A stretch of DNA of 64,000 nt from Actinomycetes bacterium. GTDB taxonomy: Bacteria; Actinomycetota; Acidimicrobiia; Acidimicrobiales; Palsa-688. Below the pieces are notes generated by a model that made no database searches, was not told the origin of the DNA, and saw only the letters and a program-made list of their open reading frames with translations. Shown in pieces: positions 16,826-24,461 of the stretch (position 1 is its first letter; every line of letters begins with the position of its first letter). Both the position numbers and the translations under genes were made by a program. The stretch spans positions 1-64,000 of the forward strand of contig JAJYMB010000062.1 in the NCBI GenBank assembly GCA_021787365.1. The letters run 5' to 3'.

Positions 16826-17335
16826 TGTCAGCCTCCTTTGCTGGTAGTCTTCGTCACGAAACTTTCGGTACGACTAAAAGGATGCCGCCCCAACCTGAAA
16901 GGACCTTTAGGAGCCCCTGAAAGGTCGTTTCAGCTGCAGGCCCAAGGCCGCCAGCCCGGCTTGGTGCCGTGCGCTCCCAGACGCCGGTCGTTCCCCCCGT
17001 CGGCAGCAACTGGCCGCCGTCCTCCGAGTCATGGCCACCACTCTGAGCGCGACCGCCCCGGGCCTTCGGTGGGGAGCGACTTGCAGGTCGTACATGTGAC
17101 CGCTAACGTGGAAGTATGCGGAGGGGGCCGACGCCGCGTCGCTTCCAGTGCCAATACAAGCCAGTCAGAAGTCGAGGAAGAAAAGGTTTGCGGCCGACGC
17201 TGCCCGGTAACGCCTACGCCTCCGCGACAAGGGGGCCCTGAACTCTGCGCTGAGGCACCGCTCGACCACGAGAAGCCGCCTGAGCCCACTGCGCAGTGCC
17301 CTTGAAGACTCCAACCAGAAAAGGAGCTTGGAGGA
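16826..17335. other. Divergent intergenic region between the HtrA gene and the second sugar importer
   Basis: About 510 bases with no gene that I can support. The protease ribosome site is at the left end and the importer promoter at 17081-17109. The 227 bases between that promoter and the start codon would form a long leader; I see no clear riboswitch fold in it. Confidence 0.5.
17081..17109 (+). promoter_or_regulatory. Sigma-70-type promoter for the second sugar-importer operon
   Basis: TTGCAG and TAACGT are separated by 17 bases. The -35 box and spacing are the same as in the promoter of the first importer (5067-5095). Confidence 0.45.
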
Positions 17336-18493
17336 ATGCCCAAGAACCCACGAGAAGATGTAAGCCCAGAGCGCTGGGAAGTGTCGCGCAGACGTATGTT
17401 GAAAAACTTGGGGGTCGCTGCTGCTACGGTCCCCTTCGCCGGCGCGTTGACAGAGATGCTGACGGACATGCCAGCCAATGCAAGCCCGCGCGAACGCTTC
17501 GCCGCGGGGCAGCGCATGGCGCGCAACTCCGTGTTCGAGAGCCCCTTCGCCTCCCACCGCGCGTACAGGTTCACCCTGGACAACCATGTCACCACCAACC
17601 CGTTCTTCGTACCGACCCGCTACGGGGCGGCCGACGCCTGTGCACTGCTAGGTTGCTCGTACAACTGGGTCGGTTCGACGAACTCCGTCGTCGGCCAGAT
17701 GGTCGCCGCCATGGACGCCGCCATAGCGGCCAAGGTCAACGGGATAGGGGTGCCGGTCATAGACAAGTCCGCATTCATTGCACCCACCAACAAGGCGCTG
17801 GAATCTGGGATCCCCGTAGTTGCCTACAACGCGAGCGCCCCGGCGTCGACCGCTGCGCAGAACCATCAGTTGGCCTACATAGGCCAGGACCTCTTCCAGG
17901 CTGGCGTCGAAGCGGGCAAGAAAATCCTCACGTACCCCGTGCACAAGGGCGACCTCGTGGCTGGCTTCATAGCCACCCCGGGCTCGCTCAACATCCAGCC
18001 CCGCATCGACGGTGCGGCCTCAGTACTGAAGCCCGCCGGGGTCAACTTCCCCGAGATTGGCACCGGGCCACTGCTCTCCCAGGAGGCCACTGCCATCAAT
18101 GCGTGGTACCTGTCCCACAAGGACGTAAAGTTCATGTACTGCGTCGACGCCGGCTCCACCTCCGAGGCAGCGGCCGTGGTCGAGAAGTACAAGCTGAAAG
18201 GCAAGGTCGGCGTCGGCGGCTTCGACTTCCTCACGACGACCGTCGGCGCGGTACAGAACGGATCGCAGCTCTGGACCATCGACCAGCAGCCATACCAGCA
18301 GGGTTTCCTGCCCATCCTGCAGCTCTTCCTGTACAACGTCTCGGGTGGCCTACAGGCCCCTGTGGCCACCGACACGGGCCTCAAGTTCGTGACCAAAGCA
18401 GGCATTGGCCCTTACACCTTGAAGGACCGCTACGAGGGGAGCTCGAGCACCCCCAAGACCCTCACCCCGCCCAAGAGCATCGCCTTCCCATAA
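17336..18493 (+). CDS. Sugar ABC transporter substrate-binding protein with Tat-type signal
   Basis: A 385-residue binding protein. The N-terminus has a twin-arginine motif, SRRRMLKNLG, followed by a short hydrophobic stretch, so it is likely exported folded through the Tat system. The two-lobe Peripla_BP_4 fold shows in GIGVPVIDKSAFIAPTNKA, GIPVVAYNAS and VGVGGFDFLTT. It opens a three-gene operon with a permease and a single-domain ATPase, resembling FrcBCA-type importers. tatC lies 2 kb beyond it on the opposite strand. Confidence 0.9.
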   Translation: MPKNPREDVSPERWEVSRRRMLKNLGVAAATVPFAGALTEMLTDMPANASPRERFAAGQRMARNSVFESPFASHRAYRFTLDNHVTTNPFFVPTRYGAADACALLGCSYNWVGSTNSVVGQMVAAMDAAIAAKVNGIGVPVIDKSAFIAPTNKALESGIPVVAYNASAPASTAAQNHQLAYIGQDLFQAGVEAGKKILTYPVHKGDLVAGFIATPGSLNIQPRIDGAASVLKPAGVNFPEIGTGPLLSQEATAINAWYLSHKDVKFMYCVDAGSTSEAAAVVEKYKLKGKVGVGGFDFLTTTVGAVQNGSQLWTIDQQPYQQGFLPILQLFLYNVSGGLQAPVATDTGLKFVTKAGIGPYTLKDRYEGSSSTPKTLTPPKSIAFP

Positions 18494-18518
18494 GCCCAAG
18501 ACCTAATAAGCTGAAGAC

Positions 18519-19571
18519 ATGGTTAAGTCGGCGACGACCGCCGCTGGGCCTCTCGAAGCACCGCCGACGCCCGCTCCGCCCACAGCGGGGTGGGTATCGG
18601 CGGGCCGGCAGCTGCGCAGGATCATGGAGAGGCGCGAGATCGCCATCTTCTTGGTCGCCATCCTTCTGTTCCTATATTTCTCGATATCAACGACCGCCTT
18701 CGCGACCTACGACAACTTCGTCACACTGACGCAGTTCCTAGCGCCGATCGCCGCCATCGGAGCGGCCGAAGCCGTTGTCCTCACTACCGGGGAAGTCGAC
18801 CTTTCCTCGGGCACGGCGTTCATTTTCTTCCCCTTCGTCGTCTACTACCTTTGGGCCAATGCCGGCGTGCCACTGGTGCTAGCGATACTGATCTCCCTCG
18901 TCTGCGCGGCTGGCTTCGGCCTCATAAACGGGCTGCTCACGACCCTGCTCAACCTGCCGAGCTTTGTCACCACGCTCGGGACCCTCTTCGCACTGGACGG
19001 GGTCATGCTCGTCACCTCCAATGGGGTGCAAGAGACGCTGTCGTTCAGCGGTACCGGAGGCAGCATCCTCGGGGGCTACTCCTGGTCGGAAATCCTCTGG
19101 GCCCTGGTGTGCGTGGTTGCCATCTATTACTGGCTCCACCACAGCCGCTTCGGGTCGCACGTGGTGGCTACAGGCGGCAACCTCGTCGGAGCGGCTGAGG
19201 CGGGCGTTCCCGTGAGGCGGGTCAAGATCTGGTGTTTCGTGATGATCGCTGTCGTGTCCGCCTTCATCGGCATAATCGATGCCGCACGCATCACCACGCT
19301 CGACCCGGGCAACGACGGTACCCAGGAGATGTTCTACGCCATCGCTGCCGCCATTATCGGCGGCACAGCCATGACTGGTGGCAGGGGAACCATAATCGGT
19401 GCCGCTGTCGGGTCTGTGGTGCTCGGTATCCTCTTCGATGGCCTCTACATAAAAGGTATCAACGCCTACTACTTCCAGCTTGTCCTTGGGATCGCCATCC
19501 TCGGCGCCATGATCGCCAACGTGCAGTTGCGGAGAGCCGCCGTCCGGCGCTGGAAGTCGATCAGAAGATGA
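18519..19571 (+). CDS. Sugar ABC transporter permease (RbsC/FrcC type)
   Basis: A 350-residue permease. A Pro/Ala-rich cytoplasmic N-terminus is followed by multiple membrane helices. GEVDLSSGTAFIF, NLPSFVTTLGTLFALDG and AIIGGTAMTGGRGTIIGA match the BPD_transp_2 family. It begins 25 bases after the binding-protein stop and its own stop overlaps the ATPase start (ATGA). As the only permease of the operon, it probably forms a homodimer. Confidence 0.9.
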   Translation: MVKSATTAAGPLEAPPTPAPPTAGWVSAGRQLRRIMERREIAIFLVAILLFLYFSISTTAFATYDNFVTLTQFLAPIAAIGAAEAVVLTTGEVDLSSGTAFIFFPFVVYYLWANAGVPLVLAILISLVCAAGFGLINGLLTTLLNLPSFVTTLGTLFALDGVMLVTSNGVQETLSFSGTGGSILGGYSWSEILWALVCVVAIYYWLHHSRFGSHVVATGGNLVGAAEAGVPVRRVKIWCFVMIAVVSAFIGIIDAARITTLDPGNDGTQEMFYAIAAAIIGGTAMTGGRGTIIGAAVGSVVLGILFDGLYIKGINAYYFQLVLGIAILGAMIANVQLRRAAVRRWKSIRR

Positions 19572-20404
19572 GCGTCACCGAACATGCTGGCGCGGCACCG
19601 GCCCAGTCGGCTCCAGCGGATTCCGTTCTCCGGGTGGAACACGTCTCCAAGACCTTCGGTGCCGTCGTCGCTTTGCGTGACGTGAACCTATACGTGAAGC
19701 CAGGCGAAGTCCTAGGCCTCGTGGGCGACAACGGGGCGGGCAAGAGCACCCTGTGCAAGATCATCTGCGGCTTTCACCAGCCCGACTCGGGGAGGATCCT
19801 GGTCGAGGGCAAAGAGGTCCACTTCCGGTCCGTCCAGGACGCGCGGCGTCACGGTATCGACACGGTTTACCAGGACCTGGCCCTTGTCCCCCAGCTGCCC
19901 ATTTACGCCAACTTGTACCTTGGACGTGAAGAAACGCTCGGCGGACCACTGCGACTGCTGGCGCGATCCCGGATGCGGCGGGTCGCCGAGGACTACCTCC
20001 GAGCGATAAAGGTGCAGGTGCCGAGCGTCAATGCCGACGTCGAAACGCTCTCCGGCGGTCAGCGCCAGGCAGTCGCCGTTGCTCGCGCCACCCGCTCGCA
20101 AGTCAAGGTCCTCTTGCTCGACGAGCCCCTGGCGGCCATGGGGGCGAGGGAGTCGGCCCTCATCATCGACCTCATCAAGGACCTCGCGGCCAAGGGCCAG
20201 TCGATGATCGTGATCGACCACAACTACACACACCTGTTCCAGCTCTGTGACCGGCTCGCCATCCTCCAAGAAGGGGTTATAACCTTCGACAGGCTCGTTG
20301 CAGACACCTCTCTCCACGAGCTCACTGAGTACATGGTCTCCGAGTACCGCCGACAGGTGGACACCGGCCGCGTCGAGAGAGCGGACGGCTCTGGAAGGCA
20401 CTGA
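19568..20404 (+). CDS. Sugar ABC transporter ATP-binding protein, single domain (FrcA type)
   Basis: A 278-residue ATPase with Walker A GDNGAGKST, Q-loop DLALVPQL, signature LSGGQRQAVAVARA, Walker B VLLLDEPLAAMG and H-loop IDHNYTH. All catalytic elements are intact. Unlike the first importer's fused double ATPase, it has one nucleotide domain and must dimerise. The ATG at 19568 overlaps the permease stop by four bases, which fixes the start. Confidence 0.92.
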   Translation: MSVTEHAGAAPAQSAPADSVLRVEHVSKTFGAVVALRDVNLYVKPGEVLGLVGDNGAGKSTLCKIICGFHQPDSGRILVEGKEVHFRSVQDARRHGIDTVYQDLALVPQLPIYANLYLGREETLGGPLRLLARSRMRRVAEDYLRAIKVQVPSVNADVETLSGGQRQAVAVARATRSQVKVLLLDEPLAAMGARESALIIDLIKDLAAKGQSMIVIDHNYTHLFQLCDRLAILQEGVITFDRLVADTSLHELTEYMVSEYRRQVDTGRVERADGSGRH

Positions 20405-20422
20405 AGCCTCTAAGCCCGGCCA

Positions 20423-20450
20423 GGCGGGCTCCCGCCAGCCGAAGCGGGCC
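20423..20450. terminator. Hairpins between two convergent genes
   Basis: GGCGGG-CT-CCCGCC (20423-20436), overlapping a weaker GGCTCCCGCC/GCGGGCC pairing, lies between the converging ABC-ATPase and tatC stops. The following pyrimidine tract on the plus strand is CTCCCTTTCCCCTT, so it could end plus-strand transcripts. Confidence 0.4.
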
Positions 20451-20462
20451 CTCCCTTTCCCC

Positions 20463-21359
20463 TTATTTACGGAGCAAACGGCCGACGAGGATGGAGGCCT
20501 CGTAGAAGATCACCATCGGGACCGCCATGCCGAGAAAAGTGAAGGGGTCGTTGGAGGGGGTCACGATGGCGGCCACGGCGCACAAGACCACGATCGCCGG
20601 CCGGCGCCACTTGCGCCACTTGGCTGAGGGGACCACGCCGGCCAGCATCAAGAACACGACGACGGTCGGGTAGAGGAAGACGACGCCGAAGACGAGGCAG
20701 ATCAGCGAGTACAAGCTGATGTACTCGTTCACGCTGAACAGCGGAGTGACGCTCGACCCACTAGCCGCTATGAGCCAGTTGAGGGCCTTCGGCCACACGA
20801 GTATGGCGACCGTCACGCCCATGGCGAACAGGCCCAAGGCGGAGAGCACGAAGGGCACGGCATATCGTTTCTCGCGCTTCTTCAGCCCAGGGGTGATAAA
20901 CCGCCACAGCTCCCAGAGCCATATCGGCGACGCCAGGGCGATCCCGATGTACATGGCGACCTTCAGGCGCGTGAGAAAGCCTTGGGCCGGGCTGGTTATG
21001 ATCAGGTCCTTGCTGATCAACCGCTGGTGGTGATGGTTGTAGAACGCCACGTAGGGACCGGCCATGAAGTGCAGCACCGGGCCGTAGAGGAAGTAACCCG
21101 CGATCACGGTGGCGAGGAGGGCGAGGGCGCTGATCACCAGCCGGCGCCGGAGCTCCGCCAGGTGCTCCCAAAGGGTCATACGCCCGCCCTCGCCATCGAC
21201 CTCCCCGGGCGCAGGGAAGCTCACGCCCACAGAAGCCGCGCCGTTGACGGCCGACTCCCCAGCCTGGCCGTTGCCTAGCCCGGTGCCCTCCGCCAAGGGG
21301 TCCTCGACCCGGACCCCCTCCGCCCCCAGCCCATCGGGGGGTGGTTCACTCGGCGCCAT
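20463..21359 (-). CDS. tatC: Sec-independent protein translocase subunit TatC
   Basis: About 298 residues. After a roughly 60-residue Gly/Glu/Pro-rich N-terminal extension, the conserved TatC start MTLWEHLAELRRRLVISA appears. Six membrane helices follow, with FLTRLKVAMYIGIALASPIWLWEL and the C-terminal FTFLGMAVPMVIFYEASIL. TatC binds twin-arginine signals and forms the core of the Tat pore with TatA and TatB, which are not in this window. The start at 21359 is a guess; a start at the conserved MTLWEH is also possible. Confidence 0.93.
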   Translation of the reverse strand: MAPSEPPPDGLGAEGVRVEDPLAEGTGLGNGQAGESAVNGAASVGVSFPAPGEVDGEGGRMTLWEHLAELRRRLVISALALLATVIAGYFLYGPVLHFMAGPYVAFYNHHHQRLISKDLIITSPAQGFLTRLKVAMYIGIALASPIWLWELWRFITPGLKKREKRYAVPFVLSALGLFAMGVTVAILVWPKALNWLIAASGSSVTPLFSVNEYISLYSLICLVFGVVFLYPTVVVFLMLAGVVPSAKWRKWRRPAIVVLCAVAAIVTPSNDPFTFLGMAVPMVIFYEASILVGRLLRK

Positions 21360-21577
21360 CGCACACCAGCCTATGTCGCCCCCCGCGCCCGGGAACCTCG
21401 CCCCAACGTCACCACGACTGCGCGGCCTTCCGGGGGCCGGCACATGGTCGCAGTTGGCACCCGGGAAAGACGCCTGAATAGCTCATATGTGACCGCTAAC
21501 AGCGACCTACGGGCCCATACCGCCGACCCATCTTGCGTGCACCAGAGGAGGGCCGGCTGGGCCAAACTGGGTGGCAG

Positions 21578-22426
21578 ATGCCCCAAGACCTTCGGGTCAG
21601 CTCCCGCAATGCGGTGTTCCAGCAATGGCGTTCCCTGCTCACCAACCGCACCAAGCGCCGGCGTTCGGGGGAGTTCCTCGTCCAGGGCGTACGGCCGGTC
21701 ACGCTGGCTGTAGAGCGTCGCTGGCCCCTGCACGCCGTCCTCTACTGCGCTGGCCCGCGGCTCTCGAAGTGGGCCCACGGTGTCCTCGATGAGGTCAAGG
21801 CCCCCCGCTTTGCGGTCGCCCAGGAACTGATGGAGGAGCTCGGCGGCAGGAAAGGCTCGGCCCCAGAAGTGCTGGCTGTTGCAGAAATGCCGCCGGACGA
21901 CCTCTCCCGGGTACCAGCCGGACCGGACATGTTGGTCGTCGTCCTCGACCGTCCGGGTGCGCCGGGGAACATCGGCACGGTGGTGCGTTCGGCCGACGCG
22001 TTCGGCGCGAGCGGTGTGGTCCTCACCGGTCATGGTGCCGACCCCTACGACCCCAAGGCCGTGCGGGCGAGCACAGGGTCGATCTTCGCCGTGCCCGTGG
22101 TCACGGTACCTGGGCACCGGGAGGTCATCGCCTGGGCGGGGACGCTCCGCCAAGCCGGGGTCTCGGTCCGGGTCATCGGCACAGACGAAGGCGGGGACGT
22201 GGAGGTCGCCGACCTCAACTGGCGCCGGCCCACGCTGGTGGTTGTCGGCAACGAGTCACAAGGGCTCGCCTCTGCCTGGCGGGCAGCTTGCGAACGGGTC
22301 GCCCGGATCCCCATGGGCGGCACCGCTTCCTCCCTCAACGCCTCCCTCGCCGCGACGATCGTGCTCTACGAGGCCGCCTGGCAGCGCCGTCGGGGCAGCC
22401 GGGCCCAACCAGCACTGCCAACGTGA
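21578..22426 (+). CDS. SpoU/TrmH-family RNA 2'-O-methyltransferase
   Basis: About 282 residues. An N-terminal substrate-binding region is followed by the SPOUT trefoil-knot motifs PGNIGTVVRSADAFGASGVVL, VVGNESQGL and IPMGGTASSLNASLAATIVLYE. The enzyme probably methylates a ribose in rRNA or tRNA using S-adenosylmethionine; which nucleotide cannot be told. The ATG at 21578 is preferred; an upstream TTG at 21533 is possible. A second, RlmB-like family member lies at 26429-27373. Confidence 0.87.
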   Translation: MPQDLRVSSRNAVFQQWRSLLTNRTKRRRSGEFLVQGVRPVTLAVERRWPLHAVLYCAGPRLSKWAHGVLDEVKAPRFAVAQELMEELGGRKGSAPEVLAVAEMPPDDLSRVPAGPDMLVVVLDRPGAPGNIGTVVRSADAFGASGVVLTGHGADPYDPKAVRASTGSIFAVPVVTVPGHREVIAWAGTLRQAGVSVRVIGTDEGGDVEVADLNWRRPTLVVVGNESQGLASAWRAACERVARIPMGGTASSLNASLAATIVLYEAAWQRRRGSRAQPALPT

Positions 22427-22461
22427 GGCCGGCGCGGGGCGCAGCCGCTCCTGACGCGACG

Positions 22462-24309
22462 ATGGTCGCCATGCATTTGCCTCCCGGCTTCACGACCCGC
22501 CCGGAAATAAAGGGGACCTTCGGCATGGTCGCCGCCTCGCACTGGCTTGCCGCTCAGGCTGGCATGGGCATGCTCGAGCGGGGCGGCAACGCCTTTGACG
22601 CCGCGGCAACAGCCGGCTTCGTGCTCGAGGTCGTCGAGCCGCACCAAAACGGGCCTGGCGGCGAGGCGCCTATGGTCCTGTGGTCGGCAGCTGAAAGCCA
22701 CGTCTTCGTCGTGGACGGCCAGGGCCCGGCACCGGCGATGGCCACGCCGGAGCGCTTTTTGGACCTCGGCCTCGAGCTGGTACCCGGGACGGGGCTGCTC
22801 GCGGCCTGCGTGCCCGCGGCGCTCGGGTCGTGGCTCCTCCTCTTGGAGCGCTTCGGGACCATGCCGCTCCGTGAGGTGCTGGCGCCGGCGGTCCACTACG
22901 CCCGCCACGGCTTCCCTGTCCTGCCGGTACTGTCACGCGTGCTGGCCGAGGTGGGGCGCGACTGGGCGACAAGTTGGCCGGCAACGGCAGAGCTGTGGTG
23001 CTCGCCTCAACCACCGAGCCCAGGTGAGCGGCGCAACAACGAGGTCCTCGCCGGCACTTACGAGAGGATCCTCCGGGAAGCCGAGGTCGGCGGCCGGACG
23101 CGTGAGGGCCAGCTCGAAGCGGCGAGGCGCGCCGTGTACGAAGGCTTCGTGGCCGAGGCTATCGACGCCTTCGCCCGTACGCCGGTGCACGATGAGCTCG
23201 GGGTGCACGAAGGCTTCCTGCGCGGCGACGACCTCGCCTCCTGGCGACCCTCTCTCGAGGAGCCGGTACGGCGCCGGTACCGGGACATCGAAGTGGCAAA
23301 GACCGGCCCGTGGGGCCAAGGACCCGTGCTGCTGCAGCAACTCGGCCTGCTGGAAGGCTTCGACATCGCCGACCTCGCGCCCGGGAGAGCCGAGCTCGTC
23401 CACCTCACGACCGAGTGCGCCAAACTGGCCCTGGCCGACAGGGAGGCATGGTACGGCGACCCGCGTTTTGTCGAGGTGCCGCTCGAAGAGCTCTTATCAG
23501 GCCACTACTGCGACGGGCGCCAGCGCCTCGTCGGCGAGGAGGCGAGCCTAGAGCTGCGACCGGGCCGCCCGGGAGGGTGCTCTCCGCGGCTCCCGGCTCT
23601 GCTCGAGCGTCTGAGCGCCCCCAGCTATGCAGGACCAGCCGAGGCTTCGGCCTATCACCGGGCCGGGGCGCCGGCACACGGGGGACAGCCTGCAGGGGCC
23701 GGGAGGTCAGCGGGGCCTGCGCGCCCGGGCGACACGTGCCACGTCGATGTCGTCGACCGCTTGGGCAACATGGTCTCGGCCACGCCGAGCGGCGGCTGGC
23801 TACAGTCGTCGCCCGCCATCCCGGGGCTCGGCTTCTGCCTCGGCACGCGGGCGCAGATGTTTTGGCTGGAAGAAGGGTTGCCCAACTCGCTCGCCCCCGG
23901 GAAGCGGCCCCGTACCACGCTCAGCCCCGGCCTCGTCCTTCGCGATGGTGCCCCGGTGCTCGCCTTCGGGACGCCGGGCGGGGACCAGCAGGACCAGTGG
24001 ACGCTCCCGTTCCTCCTCTATCACTTCGACCTCGGCCTCGGCCTGCAGGAGTCGATCGACGCGGCCAACTGGCACACGACCCACGTGCCGTCCTCGTTCT
24101 ACCCGCGCGACGCCCACCCCGGGAGCGTTGCGGCGGAGAGGACGCTCGGGCCCGACGTGCTCGAGGACCTGCGTAGGCGTGGGCACCGCGTGACAGAGCT
24201 CCCGGAGTGGTCGATCGGGCGGGTCACCGCCGTCGGCACCGACGAGCGCGGCTTGCTCGTGGCGGGCGCCGACCCTCGCAACGCCCAGGCTTATGCCACC
24301 GGCCGCTGA
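22462..24309 (+). CDS. Gamma-glutamyltransferase-family protein without a signal peptide
   Basis: About 615 residues with the N-terminal nucleophile fold of GGT. ASHWLAAQAGMGMLERGGNAFDAA marks the start, Thr425 in PGDTCHVDVVD is the likely autocleavage nucleophile, and TPSGGW plus FGTPGGDQQDQW match the small subunit. GGTs are usually secreted, but no signal sequence is visible here. Together with the mycothiol-type thiol biology expected in this lineage, that argues against a simple glutathione-scavenging role. A Gly/Ala/Pro insertion around residues 395-420 lies just before the cleavage site. Oxamate amidohydrolase-like activity is an alternative. Confidence 0.85.
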   Translation: MVAMHLPPGFTTRPEIKGTFGMVAASHWLAAQAGMGMLERGGNAFDAAATAGFVLEVVEPHQNGPGGEAPMVLWSAAESHVFVVDGQGPAPAMATPERFLDLGLELVPGTGLLAACVPAALGSWLLLLERFGTMPLREVLAPAVHYARHGFPVLPVLSRVLAEVGRDWATSWPATAELWCSPQPPSPGERRNNEVLAGTYERILREAEVGGRTREGQLEAARRAVYEGFVAEAIDAFARTPVHDELGVHEGFLRGDDLASWRPSLEEPVRRRYRDIEVAKTGPWGQGPVLLQQLGLLEGFDIADLAPGRAELVHLTTECAKLALADREAWYGDPRFVEVPLEELLSGHYCDGRQRLVGEEASLELRPGRPGGCSPRLPALLERLSAPSYAGPAEASAYHRAGAPAHGGQPAGAGRSAGPARPGDTCHVDVVDRLGNMVSATPSGGWLQSSPAIPGLGFCLGTRAQMFWLEEGLPNSLAPGKRPRTTLSPGLVLRDGAPVLAFGTPGGDQQDQWTLPFLLYHFDLGLGLQESIDAANWHTTHVPSSFYPRDAHPGSVAAERTLGPDVLEDLRRRGHRVTELPEWSIGRVTAVGTDERGLLVAGADPRNAQAYATGR

Positions 24310-24378
24310 CGGGACATGCTGGCGTGTGCCGGTTGAGGTGCGGTATACCTGACATGGGACGTTAGGAGTACCCCTCGA

Positions 24379-24392
24379 GGGACCTTCGGCCC
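24379..24392. promoter_or_regulatory. DosR-like inverted repeat upstream of the cytochrome b gene
   Basis: GGGACCTTCGGCCC, flanked by CGA and TAA, matches the core GGGAC-N4-GNCCC of the mycobacterial DosR (hypoxia) box. It lies about 70 bases upstream of the cytochrome gene start. No DosR-type regulator is in this window, so the assignment rests on motif shape alone. Confidence 0.4.
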
Positions 24393-24461
24393 TAATGGGC
24401 GACCGCCCTCGCGGCAAAGACTTGCGAGAAACCTCAAAGGGCTACCGAGAAAGGAGGGCTC

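Noticed and set aside
17094-21499. ATGTGACCGCTAAC found upstream of two plus-strand genes (17094-17107 and 21486-21499)
   Set aside because: A shared 14-mer is expected by chance several times in 64 kb. The first copy overlaps a plausible promoter, but the second lacks a -35 box, so no common site is claimed.
24310-24461. Possible structured RNA before the cytochrome gene
   Set aside because: I looked for a tRNA or riboswitch fold and saw only the short palindrome and ribosome site; no conserved pairing pattern is visible.
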